64,000 nt of DNA from Dolomedes plantarius. Its lineage: Eukaryota > Arthropoda > Arachnida > Araneae > Dolomedidae. Both the position numbers and the translations under genes were made by a program. How positions within the stretch are numbered: position 1 is the first letter of the stretch; every line of letters begins with the position of its first letter. A model generated the notes under the pieces. The model saw only the letters and a program-made list of their open reading frames with translations, ran no database searches and was not told where the DNA came from. The stretch covers positions 205,278,009-205,342,008 of the forward strand of contig OU015492.1 in the NCBI GenBank assembly GCA_907164885.2, read 5' to 3'. Below are positions 23,419 to 37,775 of this stretch, one piece after another.

Positions 23419-26109
23419 TATATATATATCTTAAGTTCAGTTTTTTCCCAGTTCTATATAAAACCATTTGAAATACCTCACTCAATTTCATCCTGACATG
23501 TAAGAAGGAAAATTATGGAAATTACTTAACTTTGCGTCAGTAGCCAGTAACGGAAACGTTAGTTTAAGATACGGAAGTAGGGAGTGGACGTAGATTCATT
23601 GCATTGAAGTAACTGAATGATTTTCGTTCATGGATACAAAGCTACAGAATATTTCATCTTTAACGAAACTATCTCGGGAATGATTTACAAGTTAGGACTA
23701 GATTTTGTGATGTGATCTTCTTCTAGATATAAGTTTTTGATACGAGTTAGAGAGTTATTCATAGTAATTAGTTGTAAATACAATACTTGGAAAATCCTAT
23801 AAAAAGGGTAAAAGAGAATGTTATTTGTCTTTTTTTTTGCTCTATTTTGTTCTGCCTCGCATTGATCTTATGTTTTTCGTCACACTTAAACTTCACTGAC
23901 GATCTAGTTTCTTTTTTTTGGGGGGGTTTTTTTAGATTTTGATTAGATAAATTCAATAGGGTATGCGTTTTGTTGTTTCACCTCATAATATTGTCTGGCT
24001 GTTTTTGTTGCATGTATATTTTACTTTTATTACCTTAGGCTGGCTAAATGATGCCATGTTGAAGTTGGCGATGTTTCAAATACATATTTTTGGAAAAGTC
24101 AACTCGGTGAAAAAAAGGACACCTAATTATTCCGTTATGGAACTCTGCCCTGAGGTGTTTTTAATATTAAGCTCAAACGTGTATTGAATTAATGATTTTT
24201 GCTTGTTAATCCAAGATTTACAAGCAAAAATCACGTTACATCAAATTACAATCAAATTACAACACGTTTCATATCAACTGTTTGAATTATATGGAAGTTT
24301 GCGTAGAAAGCTACCTTTGCGTCTGCGCAGGAAAATTTACGGATTAAGGCAGGGATGTCCCTACGTTGTATCCCATAGGAAGTGGTATTCGTTTTTCATC
24401 TGGGTTCTCCCACAATAAAGTATCTTATAAAAAGCTGCCGTGTGTTTCCCCTGGTTAAATGTCTGCCCGATTTTAGAGAGAAAAAAAGTTTTCACCATAA
24501 CTTTGGAAGGTTGCCAAGTATTTAGTTAGCTCTTTGGTTAACGAACTCTACAGTTTTTTTTTCTGAAATCATAAGGATACATATTAATATTCTTTGTTCT
24601 TTTCTAGCTGCTAATACTGACGATGAAAAACAAATAGCTCAAAGAACGTGTTTTGAAGCCCCGGCTTTCAGTGAAAACTCTTTGATGCAACAGGAGGACA
24701 AATTTTCACAGGCAGGAATATGCTTAACAAAAGCGAATGGTTTACACCCGTCATTGAATTATTTCGATGAGGGTGTGAACAAAACTAATTCAAAAACAGC
24801 AAGTAAATCAGTGGGAACGCAAGATAATGGCATTTTGAAACATACCGAAGACTTAACAGAACATAAAGCAAACAAAAAAGGCCTTACACATACGTTATCC
24901 TCTAGCGATTGTGAGTTTGAAAATGAAAAAATAGATAAAAGACGCATTATTTTGCCAAGAGAACTAGTGAAAGATTTCAACGAATGCATAAGTGTATCAT
25001 TAACATGCGTAACAAATCTTTCTAAAAATTATTCTAGTTATCAAAAAAATGTTACTTCTTCTTCAGACAAAAATTCATCAAATGGCTCTGAAAGCTCACC
25101 TGAAACAAACATGATATCAAAGACTTCCAACATTCAAATTTCACTTGATTCTGAGAATACAAATTGTCATCTAGAATCAAATAATATCGACACCAAATAT
25201 TTAAACCCAAAGGATTCCATAAATCATTCCAGTTTTGAAGAAATAAAATCCCCTACTCTCTTTAAACTCAAAAGTATATTAGATTTAGAAAGTAAGGAGG
25301 AAAAGGAACATGTGAATGAGGAGAATGTTAATGACACTACAGAAAGAAGAACCGTCAATAATTTGCATTCACCCATGAACACTTTAAGCGTTCTTCCTCC
25401 AGAAAAACTAACGAGATTCATTATCTCAAAACACTCACCGCCAGGACATCAAGTGCGATCATTTCAGTGTGTGAAGAAAAATGTTTTACCCCTATTTCCC
25501 AAACACAAAAAAGGTGTTTCAATGCATTCCTCCTCTACAGTTATACAAGACACGCCACCGTCTTCCTTAGATGACGATGATTCTGTGTTTGGATCTTCAT
25601 CGTCATCAAATTTAACTCATAAAAGTAAACTAATTTCAGTCACAGGACCTCCTCGAATGGGGAGAAACTACTCTCGTAGCAGAATGAAGAGCTCGAATTC
25701 GAACACATCTGATATTTCAGCTAACAGTTCTCGCATTGCAGAGTTCCTGAACAGCGAATGTTCTTTCGAATCTTATGCAGGTGATATTGATTCCGATAAA
25801 TGCTGTTATACACAGGAATTTTCCAAGAAGTTGCATACGCTTTTTCAACACCGAATAGGTGCAACTCGTTCACAAGCTGTTAAGGGCCTCGTTAATAAGT
25901 ATGATGTTGTTGAAACTCCCAGTGAATCTGACTATGAAACTCCTGCTCTAACTCCAAATGATTGGATTGGTGAGATTTCCTCGCCTAAGTCGGTTCGTAA
26001 AGTTCACTCGTTACAATGTTTAGAAAAACGCAAACGTTTCGAAAAGCCTCGGCGTTATACCTGCATTGAAAAGCCTACATATTTAGAAAGACTTGGAAAG
26101 AATAAATGA
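22267..26109 (+). CDS. Unrecognised single-pass membrane protein, two coding exons
   Basis: Exon 1 is 22267-23167 and exon 2 is 24608-26109; the donor CAAG|GTAAGG and the acceptor TTTTCTAG|CTG give a phase-1 intron of 1,440 bp and an 800-residue protein ending LERLGKNK with TGA at 26107. An in-frame TAG upstream at 22216 supports a start at ATG 22267, but an alternative is Met50 ([10 protein letters not shown]), or an upstream exon. A hydrophobic segment at about residues 78-99 ([20 protein letters not shown]) is followed by [11 protein letters not shown], so the long C-terminal part should be cytoplasmic. The rest is Ser/Asn-rich, low in order, with a recurring basic V(R/H)S(L/F) motif: [32 protein letters not shown]. 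No catalytic domain is recognised. The TA/CA tract in the intron prolongs the exon 1 open frame artificially. Splicing is inferred; function is unknown. Confidence 0.75.
23219..23430. repeat. Compound (TA)n/(CA)n microsatellite in the intron
   Basis: TA repeat, then TGTA variants, then about 60 bp of CA repeat, then TA again. It lies inside the 1.4-kb intron. Confidence 0.97.
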
Positions 26110-26755
26110 GATTAAAGGGCCAAAGAGAATATATTTTTTGAGAACTTATGCTGTCTGAAAAGCGAAAAGTTCAGTGCAATATGTGCAAAGAGTTTACAGC
26201 GGTCTGTGGCTTCAAAAGTTAGGTGCTCAGCACTGAAGGAGAGGAACAACTGAGATAACAGCCTGCTACCTACCTGAGAGTTTTGATATATTACTATTGA
26301 TATATTACTGAAATCAAGGCAGGGAAACTTCTAAAGGAAAAGAAAATTACTCTACTAGGAATATATTAAGTTGAAACATTTGTGGAAGATTCCGATGTAG
26401 GAAATGAATAGAAATTTCCGATGAATTAAAGGGCCAAAAATATGAGATTAAAGGGCCAAAGAAAAAATATTTTTTGAGAACTTATGCTGCCTGAAAAGCG
26501 AAAAGTTCAGTGCAATATGTGCAAAGAGTTTACAGCGGTCTGTGGCTTCAAAAGTTAGGTGCTCAGCACTGAATGAGAGGAACAACAGAGATAACAGCCT
26601 GTTACCTACCTGAGAGTTTTGCTATTGATATATGACTGAAATCAAGGCAGAGTAACTTCTAAAGGAAAAGAAAATTACTCTACTAGAAATATATTAAGTT
26701 GAAACATTTGTGGAAGATTCCGATGTAGGAAATGAATAGAAATTTCCGATGAAGG
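26107..26755. repeat. 336-bp tandem duplication starting at the stop codon
   Basis: TGAGATTAAAGGGCCAAAG begins at 26107 (its TGA is the stop codon) and again at 26443. The two units are nearly identical apart from small indels, and a short third piece (GATGAATTAAAGGGCCAAA) lies at the junction. The duplicated block is the start of the 3' UTR. Confidence 0.92.
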
Positions 26756-27818
26756 GAATAACAGGACGAAGTATTCTTTCAGCTTGTGAACACACCGTAA
26801 ATCTGATTAGTATTCTCTAAAAAGACCTTAATGTTTAGTGTTTGGTTAGGGAATATGGGCGCCAACATATAAGGAATGACTCCATGTTGCTACCTTACTA
26901 CCTAAAGTCAAATCTCAACTAGCTGGTAATGTTTACTTTTATAAAATTATGAACCTACAGAACAATCATTGTATCCTTTGCATTTATATGTAGGCAAAGA
27001 AAAGAATTATAGAGATAATTCGTTGTTACACAAGCAAATGATTACACATAAGTGATAGTGAAAGAAAAAATAGAGTTCTGTCATCTGCGTAATAGAGAAA
27101 ATTTTAATACAAGTGTACCTTTGGTTATTTCTCAATCCTGTTTAGAATACTGGATAATTTACTTTAGTTGAAACAATAAATTATCAATACGGAGACATCT
27201 ATTTATGCGATTTAACAGAGAAAAAAATCTACGTTTTAGATTCATTAAAGAATAAAATAAATAAAAAGCAGGGAATTTTTTTACTGGAGTAATAGTCCTT
27301 TCTGAATGCTTTGCAGAACGAAAATTACAGACTTAATGAAAAGCACACAGTGAGAAACCTCAGCAGGAATTTTTATGATACGTAATTCAGAAGAGTGAGT
27401 AAAATTTAAAAAATTTATTAATAATGAATTAACAGATCAATAAAAAATCTTTTTCTTAAAACTGGTTTTTCGTTAATTGCTAGTTTTAAAATAACCGATC
27501 CTTCAGAATTGTAGTTTTTTAAAAACTTTGAAATTGGCTGGACTTATAACTCATAAATTCGGGCTTTTATGGGTTGATAATAAGGTTTTAATAAGTTACA
27601 ATTACGTCCGGGAACATGAGGTGGGTTTAAGAAACAGTACTTATGTTATTAAAATTAACGGGTTACTTGACACATCTCGTACGTGTTTTACTTAAGCTTC
27701 TGGGTTAAAAACTCTCCACAATGTGTTAGGAAACTGTTAATAATTATTGTTATGGCCATGAATCTAGACGATTAGTACACTGTATAGAGAAATTATCTCC
27801 CTTCTACCCAGATTTGGG
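26756..27818. other. Downstream region of the host gene
   Basis: AT-rich. Several AATAAA sequences (for example near 27172 and 27250) could serve polyadenylation of the gene, but none is distinguishable. No other feature. Confidence 0.4.
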
Positions 27819-28261
27819 TGTATATAATTTGAAGTGGCACTCTAAATGAATTTCATACAAACACAGATTATACATGAAACAATGTTTATTGAATTCGTTG
27901 CACATATAGAATTTGCTTTTACAGCAATAAGCATACGTACTACTTGTACGGAATATATATATTAACATTCAATAGAAATAAACATTTCAATACTCACAAA
28001 CCAGCAGTACTGCCACGTAAACTTTGGGCCCCCTAAGCACTAGCGCAGGATAGCACTCGAGCTGCATACCCTCGTAGCTCCCTCTCGCTTATCTATTAAC
28101 CTTAACAACCTTTTTCATCCATAACAACCTTTTTTATTAATGACGCTGCATGGTATTTATGCTAAGCGCGTATGCCAAAATTAGCATATCTCAAGCAGCT
28201 TCTTTAATTCATTCACTCAAAAGTTCGATTCTTGTGAATCGAATCTTGTGTATACCTTACA
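27819..28261 (-). mobile_element. LTR-like element (family shared with 45509-46080)
   Basis: On the minus strand it begins TGTAAGGTATACACAAG and ends ATTATATACA, the TG...CA form. AATAAACATTG lies near the end, followed by AGAGTGCCACTTCAAATTAT shared with the inverted copy at 45509-46080. Both copies are followed by the same bases CCCAAA and a purine-rich stretch, so these may be LTRs with a short piece of internal region, not solo LTRs. No target duplication was found. Confidence 0.6.
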
Positions 28262-29121
28262 ATTGCTTTAAAAATAGAATAATAAAACAAGAATTCACTT
28301 ACCACACTTTCTGAATAAATGATACTTTTGTTAATACATGAAATAAGAGAGCGCATAATGATTTAAACGTGGGCATCACATCTTTTCCTCAAAAGGTCGG
28401 GAAATGTTAGGATTTCTTGACTCCATTAACATCTGCGTCAATTCTGTACTATATGCGTACTTGTAGATGGATATCTAATACGTGGGAAACGAAATTCACT
28501 CAAAGAAGATCGATTTTCTCTTCATCAGTATTTCGAAGATTGACTGTTCTTTTTTTGGGACACGTGCAGCCACGTGGTGCAGAACCATTTTTCTGCAAGC
28601 TGATGGATGAACATTAATTATTAACAGAATGAACTGTTAATAATAATGAACAATAATTATTATAGATACAAATTAGTGTAATTGGAAGAAATGTTGAAAA
28701 AGAGGTTTTGGAATTTATTACTCACTGTAAGAGAGAGGTCAAAAACAGATTTTAGCTTTACTATAAAACAAAGAATATTTTATTTCTATGCACGAAATAA
28801 CAGAAACGCGATTAAAATGTGCAATTAAATATAGAAAGAAGAACGAAATACAGTTATTCGTCTCAGTGTGTGTTCATATAAGGAGAGTTAGACTCATTGC
28901 GCTTAAAATAATATGTACTCAAGAAATATATGTCCATAGATGTGATTTTAATAAATAGTGCCTTTAATAGATTTAAAAATAATTAAATTTTTTTTGGCAA
29001 TAAACTCAGTTAAAATAGATCTGTTTTATGCGTGTTTTATATTTATTTACTGATGAATCCCCCAAAACCCAAAGCTGTTGATAATGTCGAATGGTGAATA
29101 AAATTTCATTTATTTTTATAA
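28262..29121. other. Unassigned DNA
   Basis: No supported feature. Confidence 0.45.
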
Positions 29122-30118
29122 CTAGGGGCTTCGTCCCTAGGCTCGCTACTTTCGAATTTCGTACGGGGTCTTCGGCCCTAATAAGGATTACTCGTAAAAA
29201 GGCTTAAAACGGAATATTTTACTCGTAAAAGGCCCCTAGTAAGGCTTACTCGTAAAAAAATATTTGTTATTGTAATATGATATTTTACGTGACCTACTAC
29301 GTTGAAAACATCGATTTTTAGCAATTGGTCGAATATTTTTTATTTGTGTTTGGACCTTCCTTTTTCCAAAACTGTTTTTCTTTTTTCTCTACGTGATTTA
29401 GAAGAAATAGGAATATAATATAAACTGGATTTTGATTTTAATTTCTTTTAAATTATTTAAAAATCTTTCCTCTGTTAGGGCTAATAGCGAGATACATAGG
29501 GGGGATTCTCGGGCAATGTAACAGCTTCCATCCATTTACTGTTGTCCCCCTTATGCGAAAGGCTTTTCATCACTGTTGAATTATCAGCTTTAAAATTTAA
29601 TTAAAAATCGACATTTTAAGATAGAGACTTGAAATGAGGTTTATATAAATAAGAAAGCTTTCAGCTTCTAGATGATGTAAATATTTTCTTTGTAAGATAA
29701 AAACTCGAGGAGCATCGATATTACATCCACATAGGGGACGATATTTCTTGAAAAACTGTGTTTCATTTTTTGATGAAAATATTAGTCTCTTTTAAAATAT
29801 TTTTAAACAAATGAGGTGTAGTTTAAAGGAGAAATGTCTGTAGTTTTAGATTATAAAAAGATCCAAAATTCTACGATCATTTTTTGGCGAGTTATCGTAA
29901 TCCGAAGATGAAAAAGACAATATTTTACCATAAAACATAATATTAAAAAAACTTAAAGTCCGACGAAGATGAGACATGTCTTACTTTGTTCCCTCTATTT
30001 TTCTGCATCCATTGGTACCACTCTCGACCCCATACCCCCAACGGTTTTGGAGAGATAGCGTGACAAGCTTTTGACAGCGGCAGTGGGAGCGGGAGTTACT
30101 TTTTTTAGAATAGAGAGA
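29122..30118 (-). mobile_element. Helitron-like element, family V
   Basis: On the minus strand the end reads CCTAGGGACGAAGCCCCTAG followed by T: a GGG/CCC hairpin directly before CTAG. The proposed 5' end is TCTCTCTATTCT after A at about 30118. No coding content is recognised. The 3' end is the stronger evidence; the 5' end is inferred from the TC rule. Confidence 0.5.
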
Positions 30119-30844
30119 TAATCTCAATGATGATTGATTTTTTACTCTTCTAGAGTATAGTACACATCGATGAAAGGATTTTTAATAATTGAATGTTTAA
30201 ATGGAGCACGTATTTATCCAATGAAGTTTAATAATAAGATAAAAGATTTCATAAATATTTGTTTGCTTGAGAGGACCAGGCACAGAAAAAATATGTCAAG
30301 AGAAACTGATTAGTTTTGCTGACTTCTTTCGTTGTACTCGACCATTTCACATCCGAAACTTAATCTTATAGAAAAATACTATTGTTTTTTTAAATATGGT
30401 ATATATGAAATCCATATATATATATATGAAATCCATTTTTTTTACTTTTTCTACGCAAGGCCAAATGCTTAATGTCCGAGATTGACTATTATAACGATGC
30501 CTTGTACATTTCAAGAATAGAAACTTTTAACAGCCTTGAGAAAAAAGCTTTAAATGGCCGTATATATTTTTCTTGACATGTTTCTAAATTGGCTGATATA
30601 AAAACAAAGAAAATTTACCCCTGAAATTTTGCAGCATTTTATGTTGCAAACCACAATTCGAATTCTTTAACGTGATTTCGATTACTTTAACTCTGAATAT
30701 GAATTCATAATGAACAAACTGGCCCCAAATAACACTCAAGTAGAGGCCACATTCCAATATAAGTTGTGAAGAATATTTTCTATTCACACCCTTTTTCCTA
30801 AAATGTTAGGACTACATTTGGCAACTATTTTATTTATAAAAAAA
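30119..30844. other. Unassigned AT-rich DNA
   Basis: No supported feature. Confidence 0.5.
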
Positions 30845-30973
30845 CTAGCTGAATAACCGCACTTCGCTGCGGAGTACATTCATATTAAATACAATGGTCA
30901 ATGTATGCAATTAATGCCAAAAAATAAATATATATATTTATAATAAATATGACCAATGTATACAATTGATGTA

Positions 30974-31056
<83 letters not shown>

Positions 31057-31559
31057 AAAAAATCGTAAGGGATATTTATTTTTTTTGGATAATATCCAAT
31101 CGTCTGCTGAATTAGAAAAAAAAATATTTTTTTGTCTATTTAGTTGTTATGCACGTGACGATAAATTTAGATCTGACGATTAAATTTAGACGATCAGCAT
31201 TTAATAAATTAAATTCTAAAAATTAATCTTTAAAAATTCACCAAAAATCAGAAAATAGAGGTAAAGGTTCCAAAAAGATTTCATTTTAAAGGAAGTTTTA
31301 TGATCTATCTCGTGATATAAATTTTATAACCTTCGGTTTATTATTTTAAATGCAAAATTTAAAGAATGTTACAAAAACAACTTAAAAATTTAATTTTAAA
31401 AAATCTAAGAAGAATTTTTCGAAAATCTCTCTTAGTGCACGCCTACACTATAAGAAGAATCGCCATGCAAAATTTCAGCCCTTTAGGTCCAGCGGTTTGC
31501 TCTGTGCGTTGTATGTCAGTCAGTGAGTCAGTTACGGAACTGTTTTATATATATATAGA
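30845..31559 (-). mobile_element. Non-autonomous Helitron, family I (copy C)
   Basis: Same terminal structure as copy A. Here the 3' hairpin is a perfect five-base stem, CCGCA-GCGAAG-TGCGG, which the other copies have partly lost. An internal TA tract spans 30978-31051. The 5' end lies two bases from the CTAG end of the next Helitron at 31562. Confidence 0.88.
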
Positions 31560-31561
31560 TA

Positions 31562-32648
31562 CTAGCTTTATATACCCGGCGTTGCACGGGTGAACCCTTA
31601 ATAAAGCTTACTTGTATGATATGTATATTTGTATTTTATGGCAATCTATACCCCTCTCCACTGGTCATCATCCCATCAGCATATTATAATACCCACCCCC
31701 CATGCTAATGTCAACATTAAAATGTTTCTTTCAATTTTGATAACCCACTGGATCCCGGCCCTTCGAGGAGTTTGAGGGCTTCCCCGTAAACCCTTGTGAA
31801 AATCGCCGGTTTCATAAACAAAGAATTACCTCACGTTGCCCAGGATAATAAAAATGAATGGAGTTAACCTGAGCTCTAGATGTATACGTACTAACAACCG
31901 AAATATATACAATTCACACACACACACACACCTTTCCACACTTCATTTAATTAAGGTTGATCTCTCTCTTTTCTCCTACCACCAATTTGGTGTTCAAAAT
32001 GGTGATATATAGGAAATATAAATTATTGGATTGTTTCTAGCAATTTTTTCAAAATCTAAAGCGAATGTCGAAAAAATCGTGACATTGATCGTGTTTGTTA
32101 CATTTAATCGTGTTTCTTACATTTTAAATCAAGAATCTTATGGATATCTGTTTCCTTCTTTGAGATATGACGGAATATGTAAAAAACGCGTAAAAACACG
32201 TTTAGCCCCCCCTAACCCCCTTGGGGGCCGAATTTTGAAATATCCTTAAATTGGTTTTTAGGTATTCGTATTCCTTACATTTTAAAGCAAGAATCTTATG
32301 GATATCTGTTTCTTTCTTTGATATATGAAGGAATACGTGAAAAAACACGTTAAGAGCCCCCCCTCCCCGTCCCCTGGGGCCAAATTTTAAAAATCCTGAA
32401 ATTGGATTTAAGGTATTCGTGTTCCTTACATTTTAAAGTAAGAATCTTATGGACATCAATTTCCTTCTTTGAGATACGAAAGAATATGTAAAAAACACGT
32501 TTTGCCCCCCCCTCCCCCCCTTGGGGGGCGATTTTTGAAAAATCGCTTCTTAAATGACGCCTTCAGCCCAAAAGTAATAAGCTCTTAAAATTTGATATCT
32601 GTATCTCCAATAGTTTTTGCTGGGTGTTGATTTCTTTATATATATAGA
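31562..32648 (-). mobile_element. Helitron, family IV, with internal minisatellite
   Basis: On the minus strand it ends CCCGTGCAACGCCGGG, then TATATAAAGCTAG and T, a hairpin plus CTAG end. The proposed 5' end is TCTATATATATAAAGAAATC after A. Its 5' half consists of C-run minisatellite units that continue to about 32945, beyond this 5' end, where a second truncated 5' end (CTATTGGAGATACAGATATC and flank) appears; a partial tandem copy is likely. Confidence 0.68.
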
Positions 32649-32945
32649 TAAAACACGTAAGAACAAGTTTAGCCCCCCTTTCCCCCTTGGGAGACGAATT
32701 TTGAAAAATCCTGAAATTGGTTTTTAGGTATTCATGTTTCTTACATTTTAAAGCAAGAATCTTATGGATATCGATTTTCTTCTTTGAGATATAAAGGCAT
32801 ATGTAAAAAACACGTTTTGTCCCCCTCCCCCCCTTGGGGGGCGAATTTTGAAAAATCGCTTCTTAAATGACGCCTTCAGCACAAAAGTAATAAGCTCCTA
32901 AAATTTGATATCTGTATCTCCAATAGTTTTTGCTGGGCGTTGATA
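32190..32945. repeat. About 155-bp minisatellite with C-runs
   Basis: Five imperfect units each carry ACACGTTT(A/T)G, then a run such as CCCCCCCCTCCCCCCCTT, then GGGG(G)CGAATTTTGAAAAATC, and a shared TCTTATGGATATC block. Each unit has a C-rich tract meeting a short G-run. Confidence 0.85.
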
Positions 32946-33174
32946 CGTGTATGTATATATAAGTCAGGACTTCTTCCTTTATAGATATAGATGTATCTTC
33001 CCGAGTGCATCACAGTAGTAAAGGACATAAATTCCTCTTTCACTTTATTATGTGTTTTAGGATAGTTAAAACAACACCCAATATTTGTTGATTTTTTAAA
33101 AAATTCCAGTGGCAAGAATTACAGGACAACAGATATCGAAAATAAAAAAATATAAGATTGAAAAATGACATCAG
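32946..33174. other. Unassigned DNA
   Basis: Short junction region; nothing recognised. Confidence 0.4.
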
Positions 33175-33470
33175 TTAACCCATCAACTTATGTCTGGAAA
33201 TCCAATAACGCTTCCATAAAGAAACCTGAGGTAGAGCATGACAAGAAGCAAGGTGAGGCAGGTCCATTTCTTCCTTGTTATCACACAGACAGAGAGGGTC
33301 GGGAGCCGAGTTAATTCTGTGGAGGTGCTTGCGGAGACAATTATGGCCAGAAAAAAGCCGTAGCATTGCCACAGATTTATCTCTAGGCCACTCAGGACAT
33401 GGACATGGTCATACCATGGACATATCATGGACATGGTCATACCAGGGCTTGAGACCACTTCTAGCGGCAA
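33175..33470 (-). pseudogene. LINE RNase H C-terminal tail (fragment)
   Basis: The minus strand reads VAMLRLFSGHNCLRKHLHRI, then SAPDPLCLCDNKEEMDLPHL and SLWKRYWISR. This is the same Cys/His-containing tail found at 5287-5644, downstream of RNase H in Jockey/I-type LINEs. The C-terminus with its stop is intact, but upstream the sequence is disrupted by a short duplication of GGACATGGTCATACCA. No RT is adjacent. Confidence 0.78.
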
Positions 33471-33529
33471 GAACCTGTGACAAGGAACACCGGAGGGTCT
33501 CTTTGACTATCGTATTGTTGGAATGGTAA

Positions 33530-34357
<828 letters not shown>

Positions 34358-34580
34358 TTTTTCCAATGGGGAGGCACTTATCGCGAAGACATTCACCTAT
34401 AATTTACCGCAGTATTGCTGGCCACTTTATTATGGGGGGTGCCATATAGGCGGACCAGCATTGCCCCCTATGAAGGGACGACACAAATGGAGGCATTTTA
34501 GTGGAGCTTCAACAGGATTCGATCTGAGCACCCTCAGCACCGAAAACCGGCGCGTTGTACCGTACCACAAGGCCGCCACG

Positions 34581-34583
<3 letters not shown>
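34358..34583 (-). mobile_element. tRNA-derived SINE (family of 39566-39787)
   Basis: On the minus strand, GGCGGCCTTGTGGTAC is followed by the B-box-like GATCGAATCC and a body with TCGTCCCTTCATAGGGGG and CCGCCTATATGGCACC. The 3' end runs into the TA tract, and a TA tract also meets the 5' end. Confidence 0.82.
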
Positions 34584-36224
<1,641 letters not shown>

Positions 36225-36628
36225 TGTTAAATTCCATTCTTACAGTCTTTGGCAATTTCATTAAAGATGGCTGACTATTTAACGAAATTAAGCTCGACGC
36301 GGCGTGGCTACCGAATTAGATCAGATCAGAGCATCAACGAATAATATTTATCCAATCAAAAATTAAGTCACAACTCTGTGTCACGTGATGGGATGACTTT
36401 ATAAAACTATCTGATGTCTAAATTGAGACGCACTCTAATATTTTGCCTGCTACGAAACACCCGGCAGAAGCGACAGCGATATAATAAACATGAAGTTCCC
36501 GTAGGCTGGTGTCGTCTTCATTTCGGCCATGGTGTCTTTTTATTTCCACGTCTAACTAAAGTTTTTTCACCGTAGCATGGGAGATTAGACGTCTTCTGAG
36601 CAACAATCTGCGGTCTTTCTCCCATGTT

Positions 36629-36631
<3 letters not shown>
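36225..36631 (+). mobile_element. Possible LTR
   Basis: Begins TGTTAAATTCC and ends CCATGTTACA, with TTTATAAAAC at about 36400 and AATAAACATG at about 36485, the order of promoter and polyadenylation signal expected in an LTR. The terminal repeats are weak, no target duplication is seen, and a CA repeat starts at its end, so this is a tentative call; a cellular promoter with a short exon is the alternative. Confidence 0.3.

Positions 36632-36669
<38 letters not shown>
36632..36669. repeat. (CA)n(TA)n microsatellite
   Basis: Short compound dinucleotide tract. Confidence 0.9.
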
Positions 36670-37209
36670 AGACGCCTGGTGGCGTCGTGGTTAAAAGTCA
36701 CAGCGTGTTGTTGCGCCATGAGCATAGGCGTAGCATGCTTCTAACTTTATTTATTTATTTTTTTTTTTTGGGGGGGGGGGCAGGAATTGAATTCAGTTAG
36801 GGCCCTCCTCCGCCCATTGACTGCCTGGCGGGCTTCTCAAAATATGAAATATGATTTTTTTGAAATTGAATAACAATAGAATTGATGTTTGAGTACTATT
36901 CAAAAGTTATACAATGAGAAAATAAATATAATATACATAAATGAAAAAAATATATAACATCGAATTTTTGTTATGGATCATATTATTAATAAATACTATG
37001 TTAAAGCTAAAGACATAATCGGAATCTTCAGTTTCACGGTTTGAAAAAGTGGGTAAAAAGCAATTTTCTTAAAAGTTTTCTATAATTTCCCGAATTTAAC
37101 TGAACTTCTATTAACGTTTTCATTTATTTCAAGTTAAGTTGGGGGGGGGGACATGCCCCCTGCCTCCCCTGATGGTATGCCTATGACCATGAGTTTAGTT
37201 TAGTTTAGT
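36670..37209. other. Unassigned DNA with G-runs
   Basis: Contains T-run/G-run junctions near 36760-36780 and 37140-37150 and a tRNA-like GTGGCGTCGTGGTTAAAAGT at 36679, without a matching B box. Confidence 0.35.
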
Positions 37210-37758
<549 letters not shown>

Positions 37759-37775
37759 CAGGGTGTCCATAATTG
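37759..37775 (+). repeat. Extra copy of the MITE terminus
   Basis: CAGGGTGTCCATAATT occurs again directly after the right end, in the orientation of a left end. It is a solo terminus or the start of a truncated tandem copy. Confidence 0.8.

Noticed and set aside
23963..24418. Two small open frames inside the intron of the host gene
   Set aside because: They lie in the intron, without motifs; one is mostly hydrophobic AT-rich translation.
36670..36720. SINE head at GTGGCGTCGTGGTTAAAAGT
   Set aside because: No B box follows at the expected distance.
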